Positions 57,126-64,000 of a stretch of 64,000 bases of DNA are shown here, one piece after another. The translations under genes and the position numbers were made by a program. The DNA lies in assembly GCF_021404545.1 (NCBI RefSeq), contig NZ_JAAWWD010000033.1, forward strand, positions 62,001-126,000, written 5' to 3'. This DNA is from Aestuariivita sp. Its GTDB lineage: Bacteria > Pseudomonadota > Alphaproteobacteria > Rhodobacterales > Rhodobacteraceae. Position 1 is the first letter of the stretch; each line of letters opens with the position of its first letter. The notes under the pieces are model-generated. The model had not been told where the DNA came from and did no database searches. It worked only from the letters and a program-made list of their open reading frames with translations.

Positions 57126-58742
57126 TCAGCCGCCTACGAAAGCCCATACATCCGAGATCACGACCGAGCCTTCGCCCACAGCGCTGGCCACGCGTTTCAC
57201 GGATCCGGCGCGCACGTCGCCCACCGCATAGATGCCCGGGTGCGAGGTGGCAAAGGAGGACGATTGCCCGACCGCGGCGCCCGTCTGCACAAATCCGCGT
57301 GGGTCCAGATCGACAAGGCCCGAGAGCCACCCGGTATTGGGCGCCGCCCCGACCATCACAAAGAGCGCCCCGGTGTTCAGCCGCCAGTTCTGCCCCGACA
57401 GCGTATCGTGGATCGTCACACCCTCCAGCATGCTCTGGCCATGCAGTTCGGTCACGCTGGTGCACAGATGGATGGTGATGCGCGGATGCGCCTCCAGCCG
57501 TTGCAGCAAATAGTCCGACATCGACGCAGCCAGCGTCTTGCCACGCACCAGAACATGCACGTGGCGCGCGGTGCGGCTGAGATACATCGCTGCCTGCCCG
57601 GCGCTGTTGCCGCCGCCGATCACCGCGACCTCGCTGTCGCGGCACCAGCGCGCCTCGACCTCGGTCGCGGCATAGTAGACGCCCGCACCTTCGAGCCGCT
57701 CAAGCCCCTCAAGCGGCAAGCGCCGGTATTGCACGCCCGTGGCAACGATGACCGCGCGGGCCGAGACCTCGACGCCGTCATCCAGTTCGATGTGAAACAG
57801 TTTCTCGTCGCATTGGCGCAGCGCCACGGCCCGGCGCGGCGTGGCAAAGCGGGTGCCGAACTTGAGCGCCTGCACCTCGCCGCGCCCGACCAGATCGCCG
57901 CCCGAGATGCCCGTGGGAAACCCCATGTAATTCTCGATCCGCGATGAAGTTCCGGCCTGGCCGCCAATCGCGATATCCTCAAGCACCAGGGCGCTGAGCC
58001 CTTCTGCCCCGGCATAGACCGCCGCCGCCACCCCGGCTGGGCCGCCGCCTACGATGGCCACATCGACCACATCGCCCGCCGCAATCTCCAGATCCTGGCC
58101 CAGTGCGCGGGCCACAGCGCGCGGCGTGGGCGGGTCGATCTTCTGGTCGCGGCCAAAGATGGCCCCCGGCTGCGCTTCGGCAATGCCGCATTGAGCGGCC
58201 AGATCGCGCGCCTCGTCACTGTCCAGCGCAAGCTCGCGAAACGGGATCCGGTTGCGCGCGGCAAAGCTGGCGATGCGTCGCAGATCGCGATTGGTCTCGC
58301 CGCCGATCAGCGTCAGTCCGGCCTCTCGGCTCTCCAGGATGCGGCGACGGCGGGCGGCAAAGACGGTGATGATGATATCGCTCATCTCAGGGATATCGGA
58401 CATCAGTTGCAACATCTCGGCGCGCGGCACACACAGGACCCGGCAGGCCACCACCGCACGGCTGCCCATCAGCGCCACACCGCCGGTCAGAAAGCCCAGC
58501 TCGCCGAAAAACTGCCCCGGACCCAGCGTCGCATTGCCGGTGCGGGCGCCGGTACGGGGGTCGATCGCCTCGAGCTCGCCCTCCACCAGATAGGGAAAGA
58601 CCGTCATCGGCTGGCCCGGCTCCTGGAGCATCTGGCCCGGTTTGAGGGTGACCTCGCGCCCCACTTTCCGCATCTCCGCCACATGAGCGGGGGTCAGTGG
58701 GGTCCGCACCATGGTTGCCAGATCGGCCGCAAAGCTTTCCAT
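57126..58742 (-). CDS. cyclic-nucleotide-binding domain fused to a thioredoxin-reductase-like flavoprotein
   Basis: A 538-residue fusion. Residues 1-130 are a CRP-type cyclic-nucleotide-binding domain (FPYLVEGELEAIDP, GPGQFFGELGFLTG). Residues 140-215 resemble a glutaredoxin/thioredoxin-like linker. The rest is a class II FAD/NAD(P) reductase with GGGPAG (232-237) and GGGNSAG (376-382). The redox CxxC of thioredoxin reductase is replaced by AATE (358-361), so electrons cannot leave by the usual disulfide. It may be a cAMP-regulated NAD(P)H oxidase or disulfide-independent reductase. It lies 12 bases after ycjF. Confidence 0.85.
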   Translation of the reverse strand: MESFAADLATMVRTPLTPAHVAEMRKVGREVTLKPGQMLQEPGQPMTVFPYLVEGELEAIDPRTGARTGNATLGPGQFFGELGFLTGGVALMGSRAVVACRVLCVPRAEMLQLMSDIPEMSDIIITVFAARRRRILESREAGLTLIGGETNRDLRRIASFAARNRIPFRELALDSDEARDLAAQCGIAEAQPGAIFGRDQKIDPPTPRAVARALGQDLEIAAGDVVDVAIVGGGPAGVAAAVYAGAEGLSALVLEDIAIGGQAGTSSRIENYMGFPTGISGGDLVGRGEVQALKFGTRFATPRRAVALRQCDEKLFHIELDDGVEVSARAVIVATGVQYRRLPLEGLERLEGAGVYYAATEVEARWCRDSEVAVIGGGNSAGQAAMYLSRTARHVHVLVRGKTLAASMSDYLLQRLEAHPRITIHLCTSVTELHGQSMLEGVTIHDTLSGQNWRLNTGALFVMVGAAPNTGWLSGLVDLDPRGFVQTGAAVGQSSSFATSHPGIYAVGDVRAGSVKRVASAVGEGSVVISDVWAFVGG

Positions 58743-58754
58743 ATCGTTAACCTT

Positions 58755-59759
58755 CTACCTGGTTTTGAGGCGAACTAGCCCGGTCAGCGCGTTTTTCACC
58801 ATCCCCCGGACCGAGGGGCGGCGGCGTTCGGAAAAGGGCAGGGGGCGGCAGACTTCCATCGCGGCCACACCCACCCGTGCAGTCAGCGCGCCGTTCACCA
58901 AACCTTCGCCAAACCGGCGCGAGAGTTTTCCAAGGATCGTACCGCCCAGAACCGGTTCCAGCATATCGTCGCCCACCGCCACAGCGCCTGTCGCCACAAG
59001 ATGGGTCAGGACCGCGCGCGTCAACCGCCAAGAGCCCAAAACCCCGGATCTGCCGCCATAGACCTCGGCAACCCGGCGGATCATCCGCAGATTGGCGACA
59101 AGGGCTGCCGCCACGTCCGCCAGCGCCAGCGGTACAAGGGCGGTAACGGTGGCCACCTGACGGGCGGCGGCTTCGACTTCGCGGCTGGCCATCTTGTCGA
59201 GCGGGACCAGCAGTTCCGCCTCGGCCAGATCCAGCAGCGCGGGGGCGTCAAACATGTCGCTCTGCGCCTCTGCCAGCCGATCACGGCCCCAACGGGTTTC
59301 CTCGCGCGCTGCATAAAGACGGGTCATCCGGGCAACGACGCGGCGGCCGACGACCAGATCCTGCGCCGCGATGGCGTCATCGGCGGCGCGGCGCAGATCG
59401 TCGATGCGTGACAATCGGCCAAAGGCGGCCATCTCGCGGACGCCAATCACCGCGAGGACCAACAGAAATGCCGCGAACACAGCGGTGACTGCCCAACCCA
59501 AGAGCGGGGCACGGTCCAAAAGTCCGGTCACGAAATCCCACGCCGCCACCGAAATCACCGCGCCCAACAGCGCCGTCAGCAAGCCCCAGAACCATCGTGC
59601 GAGCCGCGATGGCCTGCGCGCGGCCAATCTGGCGGCGATCTGCATCGCCTCTCCTGTGGGCAGGGCGGCGGCATCCGGGACAGGTGGGGCTTCGGTCACG
59701 CTGGGGGCGGGCGATGCCTCCTCCAGGTCGATGATCACGGGACCTTTTGGTGTGGTCAT
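58755..59759 (-). CDS. ycjF: YcjF-family membrane protein (TIGR01620/DUF697)
   Basis: A 334-residue protein with two close helices (GLLTALLGAVISVAAWDFVTG, LGWAVTAVFAAFLLVLAVIG) and a DUF697 C-terminal domain (RQVATVTALVPLALADVAAAL). YcjF works with YcjX and belongs to the phage-shock-type envelope stress response in E. coli. Its ATG overlaps the GNAT stop by four bases. Confidence 0.85.
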   Translation of the reverse strand: MTTPKGPVIIDLEEASPAPSVTEAPPVPDAAALPTGEAMQIAARLAARRPSRLARWFWGLLTALLGAVISVAAWDFVTGLLDRAPLLGWAVTAVFAAFLLVLAVIGVREMAAFGRLSRIDDLRRAADDAIAAQDLVVGRRVVARMTRLYAAREETRWGRDRLAEAQSDMFDAPALLDLAEAELLVPLDKMASREVEAAARQVATVTALVPLALADVAAALVANLRMIRRVAEVYGGRSGVLGSWRLTRAVLTHLVATGAVAVGDDMLEPVLGGTILGKLSRRFGEGLVNGALTARVGVAAMEVCRPLPFSERRRPSVRGMVKNALTGLVRLKTR

Positions 59760-60205
59760 ATCCTGCCCCTTTTCCAGCCCATTCGCAGATCGGGCAACCC
59801 TTCATCATTGCCCGCGCCATCGGTTCGTTCCATCTCGGCAAACCCGTGGTGCCGATAGAACGCCTGCGCGCGGGTGTTGTGCTGAAATGTCCACAACGTC
59901 AGCGTGTCTGTCGCCCGCTGCATCTGCTTGAGCAGAGCCCCGCCGCAGCCTTTTCCGCGCGCGCGCGCATCCACGTAAAGCGCATGTACCATGCAGGCTT
60001 CGCGCGCAGAGAACCCGACCACCGTGCCCGCCGTCTCGGCCACTGTGACCCAGCCGCGGTCAATCATATCGGCGGCAAAGCTCAGATCTTCGGCCCGGGT
60101 GTGGATGCGCGGCATCCAATCGGTATGATCAATGAAAGCCGACAGGATCGCGCCGGTGCGGCCCGCATCGGTCGGACGCGCGGGACGCAGGAAGAACCCC
60201 GTCAC
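59756..60205 (-). CDS. GNAT-family acetyltransferase
   Basis: A 149-residue GNAT protein. The acetyl-CoA loop is ARGKGCGGALL and the aromatic region NTRAQAFYRHHGF typical. It is inserted between ycjX and ycjF, with GTG start overlapping the ycjX stop and stop overlapping the ycjF start. The substrate is unknown; the position suggests a role in regulating the envelope-stress ATPase. Confidence 0.85.
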   Translation of the reverse strand: MTGFFLRPARPTDAGRTGAILSAFIDHTDWMPRIHTRAEDLSFAADMIDRGWVTVAETAGTVVGFSAREACMVHALYVDARARGKGCGGALLKQMQRATDTLTLWTFQHNTRAQAFYRHHGFAEMERTDGAGNDEGLPDLRMGWKRGRI

Positions 60206-61614
60206 AACCGATCTCCGATCAGAAACTGGGCGGCCTGGTCGAGCCGGATATGCGGCGGGCCGTAACCCGGTTTCAGCGATAGCACCGCAGGGGCAAAGCG
60301 CATCGCCTCGAAATCGACCTCCAGCCAGGTTTGCGCGCCATCGCGGGCGGGGCGCAGCAACTGGCCGGGATCCTTGGGCAACTCACCAGGGTATAGAGCG
60401 GCCTGTTTGCCAGTGTCTTGCAGCGTGCCGCGCACCATGTCGAGGGCTGTGCCCTGATGATCGCGCGTCTCTTCCGTCGTGGCCCGGATCGCGGCGATTG
60501 CCATCGCCGCTGTTTCCGCTCCGGCAAAGCCCGCGCGGTCGCGGGCCTCCCGCGTCAGTGCTTCGATGATGGCGGTCAGGCGGCTGTGCTGGCTGTGGTG
60601 GATGTGATCGGCCTTGGTCGCGGCAAACAGGATCCGTTCAACCCGTTTGCCCCGCAAGAGCTGGCTGAGAAAGGCGTTTCTGCCCGGGCGGAACGCGGCC
60701 AGGATATCGGCCATTGCGTGGCGCATATCCTCGACCGCTTCGGGCCCTTTGTGGATTGCGCCCAGCGCATCGACCAACACGATCTGCCGGTCGATCCGGG
60801 CAAAGTGATCGCGGAAAAAGGGGCGCACGACTTTCGCCTTGTAGGCCTCGTACCGCCGTTCGAACTCCCGCCAGATCGAACCGCGCGGGCCGCGCGGTCC
60901 GGGTAGCGGCGCAAAGGTCAGAGCGGGAGAGCCCGCCAGATCGCCCGGCAGCAGGAACCGCCCCGGTGTGCAATCATAAAATCCCGCATCGCGCGCGGCC
61001 TGCAAATAGCCGGTGAATGCCGAGGCAAGCGCTTTGGCAGGGCCTTCGTCATGGGGCACATCGGGCTTAGCGTCCGACAGCAAATCGCGAAACCCCGCCG
61101 CCATGTCGCGCGTTTGGGTTCGCCCCAGCACGTCGCCCGACCAATCCTCAAAACTCTTGTCCAGAAGGGGCAGATCGAGCAGCCACTCACCGGGGTAATC
61201 CACGATGTCGAGGTGGATCGTGCGCGGCCCTTGCAACCCTGCCAGCAGCCCCGCGGGTTTGACACGCATCGACAGGCGCAGTTCCGAGATCGCGCGGGTG
61301 CTGTCGGGCCAATGCGGTGCGGCGCCTGTCAAGGCCGCAAGATGGGTCTCATAGTCGAACCGGGGCACCGTATCGTCGGGCTGGGGTTGCAGGAAACTGG
61401 CGCTGATGCGCCCTTCGCCTGCTGCGACCAATCCGGTCATGCGCCCGCGATCCAGAAGGTTGGCGACCAGCGAAGTGATAAAGACCGTCTTGCCCGAGCG
61501 TGCCAGCCCCGTCACGCCCAGCCGGATCACCGGTTCAAAGAACGCGCCTGAAATCCGGTCGCTCGCCTCTTCGACGCCCCGGACCAGCGTGTCGGCGAGT
61601 GTGGAAATGACCAA
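60202..61614 (-). CDS. ycjX: YcjX-family P-loop GTPase/ATPase
   Basis: A 470-residue P-loop protein. GLARSGKT at 36-43 is the Walker A motif and HLDIVDYPGEW the switch/Walker B region. The protein's homologue in E. coli, YcjX, binds GTP and is induced in the phage shock response. The start is TTG at 61614 with TAGGA upstream; no ATG or GTG at that position fits. It heads an overlapping three-gene set with GNAT and ycjF. Confidence 0.85.
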   Translation of the reverse strand: MVISTLADTLVRGVEEASDRISGAFFEPVIRLGVTGLARSGKTVFITSLVANLLDRGRMTGLVAAGEGRISASFLQPQPDDTVPRFDYETHLAALTGAAPHWPDSTRAISELRLSMRVKPAGLLAGLQGPRTIHLDIVDYPGEWLLDLPLLDKSFEDWSGDVLGRTQTRDMAAGFRDLLSDAKPDVPHDEGPAKALASAFTGYLQAARDAGFYDCTPGRFLLPGDLAGSPALTFAPLPGPRGPRGSIWREFERRYEAYKAKVVRPFFRDHFARIDRQIVLVDALGAIHKGPEAVEDMRHAMADILAAFRPGRNAFLSQLLRGKRVERILFAATKADHIHHSQHSRLTAIIEALTREARDRAGFAGAETAAMAIAAIRATTEETRDHQGTALDMVRGTLQDTGKQAALYPGELPKDPGQLLRPARDGAQTWLEVDFEAMRFAPAVLSLKPGYGPPHIRLDQAAQFLIGDRL

Positions 61615-61766
61615 ACCGAATTCCTACCTTTGTCTTCTCGCCAAAATAGGCATCAGGATCCAAGGATACCAGTGGGAAGCCCAACTGGGAATTCCCCCGG
61701 GCTCGGGGTGGCGGGCACGCTGCGTACCCTTGCCCCGGCCCGATCATCGGTTTAGCTGGCAGTGCC

Positions 61767-62534
61767 ATGCCCCGTTACGCTTTGAAAATCGAATATCACG
61801 GTGCCCCGTTTGCCGGGTGGCAGCGGCAGGCCGATCAACCCTCGGTCCAGGGCGCGATCGAGGCCGCCCTTGCGCGGCTTGAACGACGTGACCACACCAT
61901 TGCGGCTGCCGGGCGCACGGATGCGGGCGTGCATGCGCTGGGCCAGGTCGCCCATTGCGATATGGCGCGCGACTGGGATCCGTTCCGGCTGTCGGAGGCG
62001 CTGAATTATCATCTCAAGCCCAACCCGGTTTCGATCCTGGCCTGCGCGCAGGTGGAGGACGCATGGCACGCGCGGTTCTCGGCGGTCGAGCGGCGTTATC
62101 TCTTTCGCATTCTGGAACGTCGCGCGCCTGCGACGCATGATGCGGGCCAGGTCTGGCAGATCACGCATCCGCTCGATGTTCACGCGATGCAGCAAGGCGC
62201 GGATATGCTGATCGGCAACCACGATTTTACCACGTTCCGCAGTTCGATCTGCCAGGCAAAAAGCCCGGTCAAGACGCTGGATGCCTTGCGGGTGCAACGG
62301 GTTGAAGGGTTCTCAGGCCCCGAAATCCACTTTCACGTGCGTGCGCGGTCGTTTCTGCACAATCAGGTTCGCAGTTTTGTCGGTACGCTGGAGCGGGTCG
62401 GTGCGGGGACCTGGACCCCAGCGGACGTGCGCCGCGCTCTGGAGGCAAAGGATCGTGCCGCCTGTGGTCCAGTTTGCCCGCCATACGGGCTCTATCTGGC
62501 TGCGGTGGGATATCCCAACGATCCATTCGCCTGA
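61767..62534 (+). CDS. truA: tRNA pseudouridine(38-40) synthase
   Basis: A 255-residue enzyme that makes pseudouridine in the anticodon stem-loop. The catalytic D52 lies in GRTDAGVHA, and [17 protein letters not shown] is the C-terminal conserved part. It is divergent from ycjX across 152 bases. Confidence 0.95.
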   Translation: MPRYALKIEYHGAPFAGWQRQADQPSVQGAIEAALARLERRDHTIAAAGRTDAGVHALGQVAHCDMARDWDPFRLSEALNYHLKPNPVSILACAQVEDAWHARFSAVERRYLFRILERRAPATHDAGQVWQITHPLDVHAMQQGADMLIGNHDFTTFRSSICQAKSPVKTLDALRVQRVEGFSGPEIHFHVRARSFLHNQVRSFVGTLERVGAGTWTPADVRRALEAKDRAACGPVCPPYGLYLAAVGYPNDPFA

Positions 62535-62600
62535 GGCGTTGCAGGCGGGTTCCGATGCGGGGCGTTGCCAGCGGAGTATCGTCGATAGTTCTCACATTTC

Positions 62601-62632
62601 GCAAAAAAACGCCGCGCAAATAGCGCGGCGTT
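62601..62632 (-). terminator. intrinsic terminator of rpmE
   Basis: A perfect 10-bp stem AACGCCGCGC/GCGCGGCGTT with a 5-base loop, followed on the minus strand by TTTTT. It lies 23 bases after the rpmE stop. Confidence 0.9.
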
Positions 62633-62655
62633 CTCCGAACGAATATGAAGCGGGT

Positions 62656-62877
62656 TCAGAAACCCAGACCCTCGTATTTCTTTTTGAACTTCGACACACG
62701 GCCGCCGGTATCCATCAGACGCGACGAGCCGCCGGTCCAGGCCGGGTGAACCGAAGGATCAATATCCAGCGAGAGCGTGTCGCCTTCCGATCCCCAGGTT
62801 GATTTCATCTGGACGATGGTGCCATCGGTCATCTTGACGTCGATGAGGTGATAATCGGGGTGGATTTCTTTTTTCAT
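62656..62877 (-). CDS. rpmE: 50S ribosomal protein L31
   Basis: A 73-residue large-subunit protein ([40 protein letters not shown]). It lacks the CxxC pairs that bind zinc in classical L31, so it is the cysteine-free version. It lies 11 bases after rplS and ends at a strong terminator. Confidence 0.94.
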   Translation of the reverse strand: MKKEIHPDYHLIDVKMTDGTIVQMKSTWGSEGDTLSLDIDPSVHPAWTGGSSRLMDTGGRVSKFKKKYEGLGF

Positions 62878-62888
62878 CGGTCCAGTCC

Positions 62889-63272
62889 TTATGCCTTGGC
62901 GCCCGAGAGCGGCTTGTAACGGGTATCTTCGGCGATCCGGGCCGATTTGCCCCGGCGCGAGCGCAGATAGTAGAGCTTGGCGCGGCGGACACGGCCACGA
63001 CGGACAACCTCGATGCTTTCGATATTCGTCGAATAGAGCGGGAACACACGTTCCACGCCTTCGCCGAACGAGATTTTGCGAACGGTGAACGACCCGGCGA
63101 TGCCTTTGCCGTTGTTGCGGGCGATGCAGACACCTTCGTAATTCTGCACCCGGCTGCGCGTCCCTTCGGTCACCTTATAGCCGACGCGGACGGTGTCACC
63201 GGCCTTGAAGTCCGGGATCTCTTTACCCAGGGCGGCGATCTGTTCCGCCTCGATCTCTGCGATCAGGTTCAT
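62889..63272 (-). CDS. rplS: 50S ribosomal protein L19
   Basis: A 127-residue large-subunit protein at the subunit interface. It has [39 protein letters not shown] and [26 protein letters not shown] lies seven bases before the ATG. It precedes rpmE; trmD is upstream with a 540-base gap. Confidence 0.96.
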   Translation of the reverse strand: MNLIAEIEAEQIAALGKEIPDFKAGDTVRVGYKVTEGTRSRVQNYEGVCIARNNGKGIAGSFTVRKISFGEGVERVFPLYSTNIESIEVVRRGRVRRAKLYYLRSRRGKSARIAEDTRYKPLSGAKA

Positions 63273-63811
63273 CTGATCTACTCCTATATGCTCGTGGTTG
63301 ATCCACGAAGGTTTGGTGCGCCTCAGAGCTCTTGGTCTTCACCGGGTCCCGCCCCCTTGGAGCAGCCCGCCAGAGATGCAGGTCGGCATATCCTTGTCGC
63401 GATGTCCCCGGATACGCGCGGGTCCCGAAGAAGGTACCATATCCGAAGGGAACAGAGCCGCGCGAGGCGACTCTGTCCCGGCGGTGTTTAGGCGGGATGC
63501 CCCGTGCGATCAAGAGGAAATCCGGAGCACGTCGCATGGCGCTTCGGATCGCGTCAGATGCGGCGTTTCATCAGGCGGTCGACGGAACCGTCCAGGTTGG
63601 TCCCGCGATCCAGCGCGGTGTGGGAGCGATCTGCCTCCGGCGGCACCTTCTGAACGAGCGTTACACTTCGAGCACCGGGTCCCGGTGATCCGGGTCCGGT
63701 ACAGAACTGTGCTGATCCTATGATCTCACTGATACGGCTCACCCGGTGGCGCAGGGCAGGAGTAGGGCGGGACTTGTCCCGCCGGCCAGGCGTGGCGGGA
63801 CAAGTCCCGCC
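63273..63811. other. 539-bp stretch between rplS and trmD without a convincing gene
   Basis: Open frames on both strands are short and have no recognisable domains. The part near rplS must hold its promoter or leader. A 62-codon frame at 63554-63742 on the minus strand ends DRLMKRRI and could be a small protein, but nothing supports it. A perfect palindrome occupies the trmD end (63762-63815). Confidence 0.6.
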
Positions 63812-63815
63812 CTAC
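63762..63815. repeat. REP-like perfect 22-bp inverted repeat at the trmD stop
   Basis: Left arm 63762-63783 and right arm 63794-63815 are perfectly complementary, with a 10-base loop. Each arm is itself a palindrome (GGCGGGAC-TT-GTCCCGCC). The right arm includes the trmD stop codon. It could act as a terminator or an RNA-stability element for trmD, or be a mobile REP-type unit. Confidence 0.75.
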
Positions 63816-64000
63816 TTTTTGTACTTCGCCCACAGATCCGGTCTCCGAGACTGCGTCAGCGTCTCAGACTGGGCGCGGCGCCATTCTGCGATCTTCTGGT
63901 GGTTGCCCGACAGCAGAATATCGGGGATCGCATGGCCCCCCCATATGGCTGGGCGTGTGTATTGCGGATGCTCCAGAAGTCCGGAGGAAAAGCTTTCCTC
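63812..64000 (-). CDS. trmD: tRNA (guanosine(37)-N1)-methyltransferase, C-terminal end
   Basis: The last 62 residues are in the window and the rest runs past base 64000. The end [18 protein letters not shown], then [18 protein letters not shown], is that of TrmD, which methylates G37 of tRNAs to prevent frameshifting. The order trmD-rplS-rpmE (minus strand) is the usual one. The conserved RPDL near the end is present. Confidence 0.9.
   Translation of the reverse strand, partial: EESFSSGLLEHPQYTRPAIWGGHAIPDILLSGNHQKIAEWRRAQSETLTQSRRPDLWAKYKK

Noticed and set aside
63554-63742. 62-codon minus-strand frame between rplS and trmD ending DRLMKRRI
   Set aside because: No family match by eye and no clear ribosome-binding site; kept only as a possibility within the intergenic entry.

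Overview
The window reads as a chromosome segment of an alphaproteobacterium, most likely a marine Rhodobacteraceae (Roseobacter group). The reasons are high GC content, dense gene packing with many ATGA/GTGA overlaps, and family-typical runs such as rsmB-heparinase-purH-lspA-DUF3035-M16-M16, TSUP-TIGR02186 and ycjX/ycjF. Several paired dimethylglycine-dehydrogenase-like enzymes and GC-rich dispersed hairpin repeats between genes point the same way. The assignment rests on protein families and gene order read by eye; no database search was possible. I see no tRNA, rRNA, CRISPR, prophage or complete insertion sequence.

Layout. 1-5947 (+): a methylated-amine (probably glycine betaine) demethylation cluster with two FAD/GcvT oxidoreductases, a LysE exporter and a homocysteine methyltransferase. 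6046-8610 (+): an exported hydrolase, a RarD-type permease and a pseudouridine synthase. 8611-12542: a GT11 fucosyltransferase, aldehyde dehydrogenase, 1-Cys peroxiredoxin and GT25 glycosyltransferase. 12829-23112 (mostly -): the classical rbfA-truB-rpsO-pnp translation/RNA block, split by a phosphodiester glycosidase, a DUF1643 protein, an RTX calcium-binding protein, a convergent sbtA/sbtB bicarbonate-uptake pair and a decayed S9 peptidase. 23204-33396 (+): dapB, rsmB, a heparinase-like protein, purH, lspA, a lipoprotein and an M16 peptidase pair.

33785-35472 (-): TSUP permease and TIGR02186 partner. 35569-40371 (-): a complete BMP-type nucleoside ABC importer. 40522-42602 (-): rimI, tsaB, a GFA protein and the Fe-S carrier nfuA, nearly all overlapping. 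42952-47580 (-): universal stress protein, HCCA isomerase, branched-chain aminotransferase, an ASCH protein coupled to a MarR-GNAT fusion with a palindromic operator, and trpS. 47702-55155: a rhomboid-fold protein lacking its catalytic residues, DUF2892, murJ, a GreA-like protein, ogt, a small lipoprotein and ileS. 55402-61614 (-): a HEPN-like protein, a VIT1-type transporter, a cNMP-domain/thioredoxin-reductase fusion and an overlapping ycjX-GNAT-ycjF set. 61767-64000: truA, rpmE, rplS and the 3' end of trmD.

Most genes are housekeeping: translation, RNA modification, amino-acid and purine synthesis, and envelope assembly. The accessory interest lies in the convergent sbtA/sbtB pair, the peptidase pseudogene, the MarR-GNAT/ASCH operon, the catalytically dead rhomboid, the ycjX-GNAT-ycjF operon and at least three families of non-coding repeats. 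I did not find a clear, completely new multi-gene system; the best candidates are listed as findings with graded interest.
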